64,000 bases of DNA from Burkholderiales bacterium (GTDB taxonomy: Bacteria > Pseudomonadota > Gammaproteobacteria > Burkholderiales > SG8-41): NCBI GenBank assembly GCA_019635015.1, contig JAHCAG010000017.1, positions 1-64,000 of the forward strand. Direction: 5' to 3'. The notes below the pieces were generated by a model. The model had not been told where the DNA came from and did not search any database. It saw nothing but the letters and a program-made list of their open reading frames with translations. Shown here one piece after another: positions 55,216 to 63,500 of the stretch. The position numbers and the translations under genes were made by a program. Each line of letters opens with the position of its first letter. Position 1 is the stretch's first letter.

Positions 55216-56493
55216 ATGGGCATGACCGCCGCCGAAAAAATACTCGCCAGAACCAGCGGCAAATCCGCGGTCAGGGCGGGTGACATCGTTTACCCGAAAC
55301 CCGATTTCGTGATGATCCACGATGGCGTGGTGCGCGGCGCGAAGGAGGAACTCGATGCGCTGGGCATCGACCGCGTCTTCGATCCCGAACGCGTGCTGAT
55401 GGTCACCGACCACGACGTTGTTTATGTCAATGACCGCGCCGCAGCGCGCGGCGCCTTCAACCGCGAGGCCGCGAAAGCCTGGGGTATCAAACATTTCTTC
55501 GATGCCGGACGCGGCGGCCACGGCCACATCTTCCCCACCGAACGCGGCTGGGTGCTGCCCGGCACGCTCTACTTCGACAACGACCGCCACTGCACCAATG
55601 CCGGCGGCATCGGCGCGCTGGCGATCCGCATGGGCACGGAAATCAACCGCGTGCTGGCCACCGGCACCAACTGGACGCCGGTGCCGAAGTCGGTGAAGCT
55701 GACGATCAAGGGCAAAATGCAGCCCGGCGTGTTCGCGCGCGACCTCGGTTTCGTGATCGGCAAACATCTCGCGCCGGACGGTGCCTTCGGCGTCGACATC
55801 GACTACCGGGTGCTGGAATTCGCCGGCGAACTTGACCAGTTCAGCCTCGCCGCCCGCATTTCCCTGTGCAGCACGCCGACCGAGATGCGCGCCATCGGCG
55901 TGTTTTTCCCGCCGTCGGCGGAGATACTCGACTACGCGAAACAGCGCGCACGGCGGCCGTTCACGCCGGTCTATCCGGATGCCGACGCCGTTTACGACGC
56001 CAGTGTCGAGCTCGACGTCAGCACGCTGAAACCGCAGGTCGCCCTGCCCGGCGGCCCGCACAAGGCCGCCGATCTCGCCAGCGTCGCAGGCACGCCGGTG
56101 AGCCATACCTACATCGGCTCCTGCGGCTCGGGCATGTACGAAGACCTGGAAATCGCGGCCTCGATCCTCAAAGGCAAAAAGCTCGCCTACGGCGTGCGCA
56201 TGATCGTGGTGCCCGGCTCCGAGGATTCGACGCGGCGAATGACGCGCGAAGGCCTGCTCGACATTTTCCACGACGCCGGCGCGATGGTGATTCCGGCCGG
56301 CTGCGGTCCCTGCGCCAGCGGCCGCACCGGACTGATCGATGCCGGTGAAACCTCGATCTCCACCGCAGTTGCCAACGGCACCGGACGTTTTGGTGCGAAG
56401 GACGCGCAGCTCTACCTCGGCAGCCCCGCCACCGTGGCCGCCTCCGCGGTGACCGGGCGCATCACCGACCCGCGGGAATTCCTGCCGGCCTAG
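55216..56493 (+). CDS. LeuC/aconitase-like hydro-lyase large subunit, copy 1
   Basis: 425 residues. The aconitase-family cluster cysteines are present: C303 in IGSCGSG, and C363 and C366 in GCGPC. D65-H66 in TDHD matches the active-site Asp-His. The substrate-side Asp-Ser-His of aconitase is DNDRH (121-125), so Ser is Arg124. It should bind a [4Fe-4S] cluster and dehydrate a 2-hydroxy- or citramalate-like acid with the small subunit encoded downstream. Genuine isopropylmalate isomerase is not implied. Confidence 0.85.
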   Translation: MGMTAAEKILARTSGKSAVRAGDIVYPKPDFVMIHDGVVRGAKEELDALGIDRVFDPERVLMVTDHDVVYVNDRAAARGAFNREAAKAWGIKHFFDAGRGGHGHIFPTERGWVLPGTLYFDNDRHCTNAGGIGALAIRMGTEINRVLATGTNWTPVPKSVKLTIKGKMQPGVFARDLGFVIGKHLAPDGAFGVDIDYRVLEFAGELDQFSLAARISLCSTPTEMRAIGVFFPPSAEILDYAKQRARRPFTPVYPDADAVYDASVELDVSTLKPQVALPGGPHKAADLASVAGTPVSHTYIGSCGSGMYEDLEIAASILKGKKLAYGVRMIVVPGSEDSTRRMTREGLLDIFHDAGAMVIPAGCGPCASGRTGLIDAGETSISTAVANGTGRFGAKDAQLYLGSPATVAASAVTGRITDPREFLPA

Positions 56494-56549
56494 TTGACCA
56501 TGGAAGACCACCTGATTACGCTCGACGCCTTTTGCCGGTGGAAACACGC

Positions 56550-57818
56550 ATGGGAATGACCGCGGTTGAAAAGGTGCTCGCCGCAAAAAGCGGCCGCACC
56601 TCGGTGAAACCGGGCGACGTGGTGTCGCCCGATCCGGATTTCATCATGATCCACGACGGCGTCGTCATGGGCGCCAAGCGCGAGCTGGACGGCCTCGGCA
56701 TCACCACGCTCGCCGCACCCGACAAGGTGCTGATGGTCACCGACCACGACGTGATCTACGGCAGTGCCCGCGCGGCCGAACGCGGCGCCTTCAACCGCAA
56801 GGCCGCGGCGGCCTGGGGTGTGAAGAACTTTTTTGATGTCGGCCGCGGCGGCCACGGCCACATCTTCCCGATGGAATCGGGCATCCTGCTGCCGGGCATG
56901 TTCTATTTCGACAACGACCGCCACGCCACCAACGCCGGCGCGATCGGCGCCTTCGGCTTCCGCATCGGCAGCGAGATCAGCCGCGTGCTTGCCACGGGCA
57001 CCAACTGGGTGATGGTGCCGAAAACCGTACGGCTCACGCTGCGCGGGCAACTGAAGCCCGGCGTGCACGCGCGCGACATCGGCTTCCGTTTCGCCGCACT
57101 GCTGAAACAGGGCGGACTGGCGGCCGACCTCGACTACCGCGTACTCGAATACGCCGGCGACCTCGAACAGTTCGACCTCGCCTCTCGCGCAGCACTGTGC
57201 TCGACCCCGACCGAGATCCGCGCCTACGGCGTGTTCGTGCCGCCCTCGGAAGCCATCCTCGAACACGCGCGCTCAAAGGCGCAGCGGCCCTTCGCGCCGG
57301 TGTATTCCGACCCGGACGCGCAGTACGACGCCGACCTGAAGATGGACATCTCCGCACTGGAACCGCAGGTGTCGCTGCCGGGCAGCGTCGAGAATGCGGT
57401 GGACGTTTCGGAAATCGAGGGCCTGCCCGTCGACCACGCCTTCATCGGCTCCTGCGGCTCGGGCATGTGGGAAGACCTGGTCGCCGCGGCGAACATCCTC
57501 AAGGGCCGCCGCCTCGCGCCCAACGTGCGGCTGTTCGTCGCGCCGGGTTCCGAGGAGACCAACCGCCGGCTCGCGGCCGAAGGCCTGCTCGGCATCTTCA
57601 TCGAGGCCGGCGTGGTGATGCTGCCGCCGGGCTGCGGCCCCTGCAACGACGCGGTGGTCGGCCCGGTGCATTCCGGTGAAGTCTCGATCTCCACCGCGAC
57701 CAACAACAACGCCGGGCGCTTCGGTGCGAAGGACGCGAAACTGTACCTGGGCAGCCCGGCGACTGTCGCCGCTTCGGCGGTGACGGGCAAGATCACTGAT
57801 GCCCGCACGCTGGCATGA
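56550..57818 (+). CDS. LeuC/aconitase-like hydro-lyase large subunit, copy 2
   Basis: 422 residues, closely related to copy 1: MGMTAVEKVL start, TDHD at 64-67, DNDRH at 121-125 and the cluster cysteines C302, C362 and C365. The start matches copy 1's N-terminus; a TTG at 56532 would add six residues. Two large subunits and one small subunit in a row suggest either gene duplication with two substrates or a heteromeric enzyme. Confidence 0.85.
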   Translation: MGMTAVEKVLAAKSGRTSVKPGDVVSPDPDFIMIHDGVVMGAKRELDGLGITTLAAPDKVLMVTDHDVIYGSARAAERGAFNRKAAAAWGVKNFFDVGRGGHGHIFPMESGILLPGMFYFDNDRHATNAGAIGAFGFRIGSEISRVLATGTNWVMVPKTVRLTLRGQLKPGVHARDIGFRFAALLKQGGLAADLDYRVLEYAGDLEQFDLASRAALCSTPTEIRAYGVFVPPSEAILEHARSKAQRPFAPVYSDPDAQYDADLKMDISALEPQVSLPGSVENAVDVSEIEGLPVDHAFIGSCGSGMWEDLVAAANILKGRRLAPNVRLFVAPGSEETNRRLAAEGLLGIFIEAGVVMLPPGCGPCNDAVVGPVHSGEVSISTATNNNAGRFGAKDAKLYLGSPATVAASAVTGKITDARTLA

Positions 57819-57834
57819 CACGGAGCAACACGAA

Positions 57835-58368
57835 ATGAGCGAATTCCAATGGATCCTCAAAGGCCGCTGCTACAAGCTCGGCCATGACGTCTGGCACGCC
57901 GGCGGCGTGGTACCGAACTGGGTCATCACCGGCCGGCATTTCGACCCCAAGGACATCATCCCGCACCTGTTCGAGGAAACCGACCCCGGCTTCCACACCC
58001 GCTGCAAACCCGGCGACATCATCGTCACCGGGAAGAACTTCGGCATGGGCCCGAAAATGAACGGCTACATCGCGATGCAGGCGCTGGGGCTGGGCCTGGT
58101 CTGCGAATCGATGCCCTTCCTCGCCTACCGCGCGGCGATCGGCTGCGGCGTGCGAGTGATGACCGACTGCGTCAACGTGCTCGACCTGTGCGAGACCGGC
58201 GATGAGCTGGAAGTCAATTTCCGTGACGGCTTTTTCATCAACCACACGAAAGACTTCCGCCGCGAATATCCGCCGGTACCCGACGCGCTGATGGAAATCG
58301 TCGAGCTCGGCGGCAACGCCGGCTGGTTGAAGGACTGGCAGGAAAAACGCCGGGCAGGCGCGGTTTGA
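57835..58368 (+). CDS. LeuD-like hydro-lyase small subunit with altered active-site motif
   Basis: 177 residues from the ATG at 57835 (GGAG nine bases upstream; an earlier ATG at 57799 overlaps the previous gene). The swivel-domain fold is recognisable (GKNFG at 66-70). However, the catalytic Ser-Ser-Arg-Glu-His of LeuD (in GSSREHAP) is replaced by GPKMNGYI at 72-79. The residues that contact the substrate in LeuD are therefore different, so the substrate or chemistry probably is too. It pairs with one or both LeuC-like proteins. Confidence 0.75.
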   Translation: MSEFQWILKGRCYKLGHDVWHAGGVVPNWVITGRHFDPKDIIPHLFEETDPGFHTRCKPGDIIVTGKNFGMGPKMNGYIAMQALGLGLVCESMPFLAYRAAIGCGVRVMTDCVNVLDLCETGDELEVNFRDGFFINHTKDFRREYPPVPDALMEIVELGGNAGWLKDWQEKRRAGAV

Positions 58369-59090
58369 CGCAGCGGCTCAACGAATACGGCCAGCCGGTC
58401 GGTTTTCCGGTTGACGGTTGGACACCGCCGCCGCTGCCGCCGCGCACGGTTCTGGAGGGACGTTACTGCCAGCTCGAACCGCTGGATGCCGGCCGCCATG
58501 CCGTGCAGTTGCACGAGGCCAACAGCCTGGAACCCGACAGTCGTGGCTGGACCTACATGGGTTACGGGCCTTTCGCGACGGAAGCCGACTACCGCACCTG
58601 GGTCGAGGCGCAGTCCGGACGCGACGATCCGCGCTTCTACGCGATCATCGACCGCAGCAGCGGCAAGGCCGGCGGCATGGCCTCCTACATGCGCATCGAC
58701 CCCGCCAACGGCTGCATCGAGGTCGGCGGCATCAAGCTGACACCGCTGGTCTCGCGCAAGCCGGCGATGACCGAGGCCATGCACCTGATGATGAAAAACG
58801 CCTTCGCTCTCGGTTACCGCCGCTACGAATGGAAATGCGATGCGCTGAACCTGCCCTCGCGCGCGGCCGCGCAGCGCTTCGGTTTTTCCTTCGAGGGCAT
58901 TTTCCTGCAGGCCGTGATCTACAAGAACCGCAACCGCGACACCGCCTGGTTCTCGATCACCGACCGTGAGTGGCCGGCGATCCGCGCCGCGCATGAACGC
59001 TGGCTGGCGCCGGAAAACTTCGATGCCCGGGGACGACAGAAGACGAGCCTGTCGGCGCTGACGGCGCCGCTGCTGCGGGCGCGGGACTGA
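58365..59090 (+). CDS. GNAT-family N-acetyltransferase
   Basis: 241 residues, TTG start overlapping the previous stop (TTGA). The N-terminus NEYGQPVGFPVDGW is typical of RimL/YjhQ-like GNATs, which supports this early start. The acetyl-CoA domain runs about 40-210, with ALGYRRYEWKCDALNLPSR in the family position for the CoA-binding loop. Acceptor unknown. It is the last gene of the dehydratase run and may act on the same pathway's intermediate or on a protein. Confidence 0.78.
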   Translation: MTQRLNEYGQPVGFPVDGWTPPPLPPRTVLEGRYCQLEPLDAGRHAVQLHEANSLEPDSRGWTYMGYGPFATEADYRTWVEAQSGRDDPRFYAIIDRSSGKAGGMASYMRIDPANGCIEVGGIKLTPLVSRKPAMTEAMHLMMKNAFALGYRRYEWKCDALNLPSRAAAQRFGFSFEGIFLQAVIYKNRNRDTAWFSITDREWPAIRAAHERWLAPENFDARGRQKTSLSALTAPLLRARD

Positions 59091-59114
59091 CGCACGGCCC
59101 ATCACCACATCTGT

Positions 59115-59146
59115 CATTCCGGCCAAGCGCAGCGCGCGCCGGAATG
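59115..59146. repeat. Palindromic extragenic repeat
   Basis: CATTCCGGC (59115-59123) and GCCGGAATG (59138-59146) form a 9-base inverted repeat that ends next to AT motif D. Its CTGTCATTCCGGCC block is identical to that at 4121. Confidence 0.65.
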
Positions 59147-59156
59147 AAAATAGTAA

Positions 59157-59183
59157 TAACTATTTGTTTTTATTGGTATTTTT
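59157..59183 (+). repeat. AT-rich motif copy D, at the ATP-grasp stop
   Basis: TAACTATTTGTTTTTATTGG then TATTTTT. It overlaps the stop codon of the ATP-grasp gene on the - strand (complement CTA at 59160-59162) and encodes its final residues. The T-rich end points into the gene. Just left of it, AAATAGT and ACTATTT (59149-59165 region) form a small hairpin. Confidence 0.7.
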
Positions 59184-60227
59184 ACGCTGCGCCCGCAGAA
59201 GCGCCGCAGCAACGATGCGTTTCAGCGCATCGCCATAAGACACCCCGGCGAAACAGAGATTGTTGCCCATCGCATGCGGATGCAGGTCGGGATTGGCATT
59301 CGCCTCAAGGAACACGATGCGTCCGTCCGGCGTCAGCCGGTAATCGACACGGCCGTAGTCGCGCAGCTTCAGCGCATGGAATATCGCGCGGCTCGCGGCT
59401 TCGACATCGCGCTGCAGGTTGCGCGACAGCTTCGCCACGCGCCAGCGAACACGCCAGCGGCTGCGATAGGCGCCGTCGTTCTTCAGCTTGTACGAGGCGA
59501 AGGTCGGCGCGCCGCGCCCGCGACGGCCGATCACCAGTTCCACCGCCGGCATCACCTCGGGTTCGTTGCCGAGCAGCGCGACGTAGAGGTCGCGGCCCTC
59601 GATGAACTCCTCGCAGATCAGCGGCGCCGCCACGCGTTTGCGCAATACACGCACGCGCTGCGCCAGTTCCCTTTCGTTTTTCACCAGAGAATTGCCGCGC
59701 ACCTCGTCGGAACCGTCGCCGAACTGCGGCTTGACGATCAGCGGATACGGCACGCGCGGATTGCGGATCGGGCCTTTCGGCGGAATCACGAAATGCCGCG
59801 GCACGCCGACGCCGAGATCGGCGGCGATGTGCTTGGACAGCGCCTTGTCTCGGGCGAGCCTCAGGCCGGACAGGCCGGTGCCGGTGTAGCGAATGTTCAG
59901 CAGATCGAGCAGGCCGGCGATCGCGGCATCCTGGCGGCGGTCGCCGTCGACGCATTCGGTCAGGTTGAACACCAGCCGCGGCTTCAGCGCGCGCAGCTCG
60001 GCGATCACCGGATCCACCTCGGCATCGAAAGGCACGACGGTGACCTGCAGCCGCTGCGCGCGCAACTCGTCAAGAAGATAGGCCTCGACGCTGCTGCGTT
60101 CCGGCACAAAACGGCCATTGCTCCTGCGCTCGCCGGCTTCGGCATCGACCAGCAGGACGATGTCGCAGCGCGCCTTGCCGGCGGCGGCATCTTTGCCGGC
60201 GGCGGCATTTTTCTTCGGCATTGCCAT
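59160..60227 (-). CDS. ATP-grasp ligase (D-Ala-D-Ala-ligase-like)
   Basis: 355 residues. The ATP-grasp fold is recognisable: ARDKALSKHIAADLGV near 125, YPLIVKPQFGDGSD near 155 with the ATP-binding Lys, and EANANPDLHPHAMG near 325 with the Mg ligands Glu and Asn. It joins an acid to an amine with ATP hydrolysis; the dipeptide-ligase-like set is typical but no peptidoglycan gene is adjacent. The start has tandem AAAGKD/AAAGKA repeats and no strong ribosome site. The C-terminal six residues, KNTNKNK, are encoded by AT-motif D. Confidence 0.82.
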   Translation of the reverse strand: MAMPKKNAAAGKDAAAGKARCDIVLLVDAEAGERRSNGRFVPERSSVEAYLLDELRAQRLQVTVVPFDAEVDPVIAELRALKPRLVFNLTECVDGDRRQDAAIAGLLDLLNIRYTGTGLSGLRLARDKALSKHIAADLGVGVPRHFVIPPKGPIRNPRVPYPLIVKPQFGDGSDEVRGNSLVKNERELAQRVRVLRKRVAAPLICEEFIEGRDLYVALLGNEPEVMPAVELVIGRRGRGAPTFASYKLKNDGAYRSRWRVRWRVAKLSRNLQRDVEAASRAIFHALKLRDYGRVDYRLTPDGRIVFLEANANPDLHPHAMGNNLCFAGVSYGDALKRIVAAALLRAQRKNTNKNK

Positions 60228-60253
60228 GCGCCGATTCTAACAGCGCATAAAAC

Positions 60254-61471
60254 TCAGATGACCTGCCCCGCTCGGAACAGCCCGCGCGGCAGGCCGTGCA
60301 TGCGCTCAAATCCGTCGCGCGTGATGCGCAGCAGCTCGCCGGTCTGCACGCCGGAACGCTTGGACTCATCGGCCTCGGTGGTCACCGGATTGGGCTGCAC
60401 GACGATTGTCATGTTCTCCTCCAGTATCATCTGCGGCAGCGCGCGGCCGGCCATGCGGCTCCTGCTGCCGATGATCGGCTGGAAATAACCGCCGCCGAAA
60501 CCGTGTACCAGGTCATCGCAGATGCTGTAGCCGTTGCGTTCGATCAGCGCTGTCGCATCAAGGATATCCTCCATCGTCGCGCCATGGCGCAGCACCGCGG
60601 TCACCGCGTCGAAAGTCGCCTCCGCGGTCGCGTGCAGCTCGCGGTAACGCGGCGTCGCTTCGGCCCCGACCGTGAAACTGCGCAGCACCTGGCCCGGATA
60701 GTCCCACCAGTACGCCGACAGCTCGCAGGTCACGATGTCCCCGGCGCGCACCCTGCGCGTTGACGGCAGCTGCGGCGGCACGAAAAGATGCGGCGCGTCC
60801 ATCGCGGTGACGCCGATGTAGTGGATCATCGTTGTGCCGCCGATGCCGACATAGGCGCTCTCCACCAGCGCCGCCAGTTCGCGCTCATCCATTCCCGGAC
60901 GCGTGCCGGCAACCAGCGCCCGCATGCCGGCATCGGACAGCGCGGCGCCGATGCGCAGCCAGTCGATTTCCTCCTCCGACTTGCGCATGCGCAACTGCGT
61001 GTACCCGGCATCCAGCAACACCATGTCGAAAGCCGCTTCGAGCTGGCGGTATTTGGAAACCACCAGCGGACCGATGAGTCCGACACGTTTCGCGCCACGC
61101 TGCCTGAGCGCTTCCACCGTCAGCGCGATTCCGTGGTGCTGCCCCCAGCGCACATCGACGCCGCGCGCCAGCCGGCGCGCCAGCGGCACATGGTTATGCC
61201 ACTCCATGTGCATCAGCATCGGCTCGCCGGGCCTGAACAGCACGTAGGCTTCCGCCGTGCCGGGCCAGCCGGTGACCCACTGCGGCGCGTTGCCGGCGCG
61301 GTGATCGGTCACCACCAGCAGATGGTCGCAACCGTGTTTGTCCATCAGGCCGGCCAGCGCCGCGTGGCGGCGCGCGTATTCGGCTTCGGAAAAGCGCGGA
61401 TATTCCTGCTGCAGGATCGCCTGCAGCCGCGGCTCCAGTGCCGGCGGAACCCGGGGTGCCGGGGTGTTCAA
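60254..61471 (-). CDS. M24-family (Xaa-Pro peptidase-like) protein with altered metal site
   Basis: 405 residues with the creatinase N-domain and pita-bread C-domain. The usual metal ligands in D-x-G...D-x-T-R are replaced: CELSAYWWDYPGQVLRSF has Glu and Gln in the ligand positions. The later ligand Glu (usually IEPG) is Gln in VVQPN. LVHGFGGGY keeps a His. An active dinuclear peptidase is therefore unlikely; related pita-bread enzymes catalyse other reactions. The start is TTG with GGAGGGC seven bases upstream. A terminator lies right before it. Confidence 0.8.
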   Translation of the reverse strand: MNTPAPRVPPALEPRLQAILQQEYPRFSEAEYARRHAALAGLMDKHGCDHLLVVTDHRAGNAPQWVTGWPGTAEAYVLFRPGEPMLMHMEWHNHVPLARRLARGVDVRWGQHHGIALTVEALRQRGAKRVGLIGPLVVSKYRQLEAAFDMVLLDAGYTQLRMRKSEEEIDWLRIGAALSDAGMRALVAGTRPGMDERELAALVESAYVGIGGTTMIHYIGVTAMDAPHLFVPPQLPSTRRVRAGDIVTCELSAYWWDYPGQVLRSFTVGAEATPRYRELHATAEATFDAVTAVLRHGATMEDILDATALIERNGYSICDDLVHGFGGGYFQPIIGSRSRMAGRALPQMILEENMTIVVQPNPVTTEADESKRSGVQTGELLRITRDGFERMHGLPRGLFRAGQVI

Positions 61472-61484
61472 TATTCAGCCCTCC

Positions 61485-61518
61485 AAAAAAACGGGCGGCC
61501 CTGGAATCAGACCGCCCG
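61485..61518 (-). terminator. Terminator between Bug gene and M24 gene
   Basis: CGGGCGG (61492-61498) and CCGCCCG (61512-61518) form the stem; on the - strand the transcript then runs into seven T (complement of A 61485-61491). The M24 gene's ribosome site follows directly, so this may act as a partial attenuator. Confidence 0.75.
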
Positions 61519-61538
61519 CGATGCCGTGAACAGAATGC

Positions 61539-62501
61539 CTATTGCGGTTTGATGCCCGCCGCCTTCAGCACCGTGGCGCCGGTCGCGATCTCGCTGCGCA
61601 CGAACTTGGCGAACTGTGCCGGCGTCATTTCCATCGGCTCGTTGCCGAGCGCGGCCAGCTTGCCCTTCAGGCCGGGATCGTTGCCGGCCTCACGGATCGA
61701 ATTGGCGATCTTGGTGATGATCGGCTGCGGCACGCCGGTCGGCGCCCAGATGCCGAACCACAGCGAGAACTCGAAGCCCGGAACGCCGGATTCGGCGATG
61801 GTCGGCACATTGGGCAGGTTGCTGCTGCGCTTGCCCGTGCTCACCGCCAGCGCCCGCACCCGGTTCGACTGCACATGCGGAATCGCGGTCGATATTGGCG
61901 CGAAGTAGAAATCCACGCGGTTGCCGAGCACGTCGCCAAGCGCCTCCGCCGAACCCTTGTACGGCACGTGGTTCAGGTCGATTTTCGCCATCAGCTTCAG
62001 TTTCTCGAGGTTCAGGTGTGTGCCGCTGCCGACGCCTGCCGAGGCAAAATTCAGCGTGCCCGGCTTGGCCTTGGCGGCATTGATCAGGTCCTGCACCGAT
62101 TTGAAGGCCGTGCTCGGGTGGGTCACCATCACATTGGGCTGCTGCGCCAGCGGGCCGATGTCGACGAAGTCCTTGAGGGTGTCGTACGGCAGCTTGGCAT
62201 AGAGAGAAGGATTGACCGTGTGGCCCGAGGAATGCATCAGCAGCGTGTAGCCGTCGGGATTGGCCTTGGCGGCGATGGCGCCGGCGATGGAGCCACCCGC
62301 GCCCGGACGGTTGTCCGCCAGCACGGTCTGACCCCACATCTCCGTCCACTTCTGGGTATAAAGCCGGCCGACGATGTCGGTGGCGCTGCCCGGCGGAAAT
62401 GCCACGATGAAACGCACCGGCTTGGTCGGAAAATCCGCTGCAAACGCCTGCGTCGCGCAGACGGCCAGCGCGGCGATTGACCACTTTGCCACTGTCTTCA
62501 T
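61539..62501 (-). CDS. Bug/TctC family binding protein
   Basis: 320 residues. Signal peptide about 1-21 (ATQAFAAD), then FPTKPVRFIVAFPPGSATD, DNRPGAGG and NHVPYKGSAEALGDVLGN. It follows the oxidoreductase gene by 41 bases in the same direction. The ligand is unknown; a terminator follows its stop. Confidence 0.92.
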   Translation of the reverse strand: MKTVAKWSIAALAVCATQAFAADFPTKPVRFIVAFPPGSATDIVGRLYTQKWTEMWGQTVLADNRPGAGGSIAGAIAAKANPDGYTLLMHSSGHTVNPSLYAKLPYDTLKDFVDIGPLAQQPNVMVTHPSTAFKSVQDLINAAKAKPGTLNFASAGVGSGTHLNLEKLKLMAKIDLNHVPYKGSAEALGDVLGNRVDFYFAPISTAIPHVQSNRVRALAVSTGKRSSNLPNVPTIAESGVPGFEFSLWFGIWAPTGVPQPIITKIANSIREAGNDPGLKGKLAALGNEPMEMTPAQFAKFVRSEIATGATVLKAAGIKPQ

Positions 62502-62542
62502 GTTCCCCTCCTCCTGGGTAATTGAGTTTTTGAAACCCTCGT

Positions 62543-63466
62543 TCAGAGCCCGTCGCCGATATTCACGTTTTCCGGCTTGAGCTCGATGCCTGAAGCCTTC
62601 GCCTGCAGCAGCAGCAGTTGCGAGAAGTCCTGATCATACCCGTGCCCGATGAGGGTTTGCACCAGATCGCGCGTGACGGCGGTCGTCGGCATCGGCACCC
62701 CGTGGGTGCGGCCGGCGGCCAGCCCGAGATCGATGTCCTTGCGCAGCAGCTCCGGGGTGAAGGTCACGTGGAAATCGAGGTTCGACAGCGCCGGGGTCTT
62801 GTAGGTGGTGAACATCGAACCCATCACGCTCTTGTTGAGGAAGTCGAGGAAGGCGTGACGCTGCATGCCGGTCTTCTCGGCCAGCACTGTGATTTCGCAC
62901 AGGTTCTGGATCACCACGCCGAGCATCACGTTGTGGCAGATCTTGGCGATGCGCGACAGCTCGCCGTCGCCGACATAGGACACGCCGCGGCCGATGGCTT
63001 CCAGGTACGGCGTCACCGTGTCAAAGGCATCCTGCGGGCCCGAGGCAACCACGGTCAGCTTGCCGGCCTTGATCACCTTGGCATTGCCCGACACCGGTGC
63101 CGCCAGCAATTTGATGCCCTTCTCGGCCAGCTTGGCGCGGATCTCCGCCGATTCCTCCAGCGAGATCGAGGTGCTGTCGACGATGATCTTCGGCTTGCCG
63201 CCGGCAGACATCACGCCATTCGGTCCGAACAGCACTTCCTTGACGTCCTTGCCGGTCGATACCATCGTGAACACGATGTCACAACCGGCAAGATCGGTCA
63301 GCTTGTCGGCCACCTTGGCGCCGGATTTCGCCAGCGGCTCGGCCTTCGACTTCGTGCGGTTCCAGACGGTGATATCACAGCCGGCCTTTGCCAGCCGCTC
63401 CGCCATCGCGTAACCCATGCGTCCGATGCCGATCCAGCCCAGTTTGTGTTTTTTCATGTCTGCCAT
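62543..63466 (-). CDS. 3-Hydroxyisobutyrate dehydrogenase-family NAD(P)-dependent oxidoreductase
   Basis: 307 residues. The Rossmann motif is GIGRMGYAMA (13-22), a slight change from GLGxMG. APVSGN at 123-128 and the catalytic Lys in RIAKICHN (K175) match beta-hydroxyacid dehydrogenases. It oxidises or reduces a beta-hydroxy acid with NAD(P); the exact acid is not readable. A second ATG at 63457 is a possible start. It is between an E2 gene and a Bug gene on the same strand. Confidence 0.85.
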   Translation of the reverse strand: MADMKKHKLGWIGIGRMGYAMAERLAKAGCDITVWNRTKSKAEPLAKSGAKVADKLTDLAGCDIVFTMVSTGKDVKEVLFGPNGVMSAGGKPKIIVDSTSISLEESAEIRAKLAEKGIKLLAAPVSGNAKVIKAGKLTVVASGPQDAFDTVTPYLEAIGRGVSYVGDGELSRIAKICHNVMLGVVIQNLCEITVLAEKTGMQRHAFLDFLNKSVMGSMFTTYKTPALSNLDFHVTFTPELLRKDIDLGLAAGRTHGVPMPTTAVTRDLVQTLIGHGYDQDFSQLLLLQAKASGIELKPENVNIGDGL

Positions 63467-63500
63467 GTCGATGATTCCTTGAGATTGAAAATTGCGGGAT

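Noticed and set aside
54070..56586. An 838-residue frame containing the Bug protein
   Set aside because: The N-terminal 500 residues are antisense to the two LeuC-like genes. The Bug protein's signal peptide and ribosome site start at 55068.
55216..57818. Assigning the LeuC-like pair as leucine-biosynthesis isopropylmalate isomerase
   Set aside because: The catalytic residues differ in both subunit types and there is no leuB or leuA nearby.
59149..59165. Small AT hairpin AAATAGT/ACTATTT as a terminator
   Set aside because: It is AT-only and very short, and lies at the end of a - strand gene where the T-tract does not follow in the right direction; more likely part of motif D.
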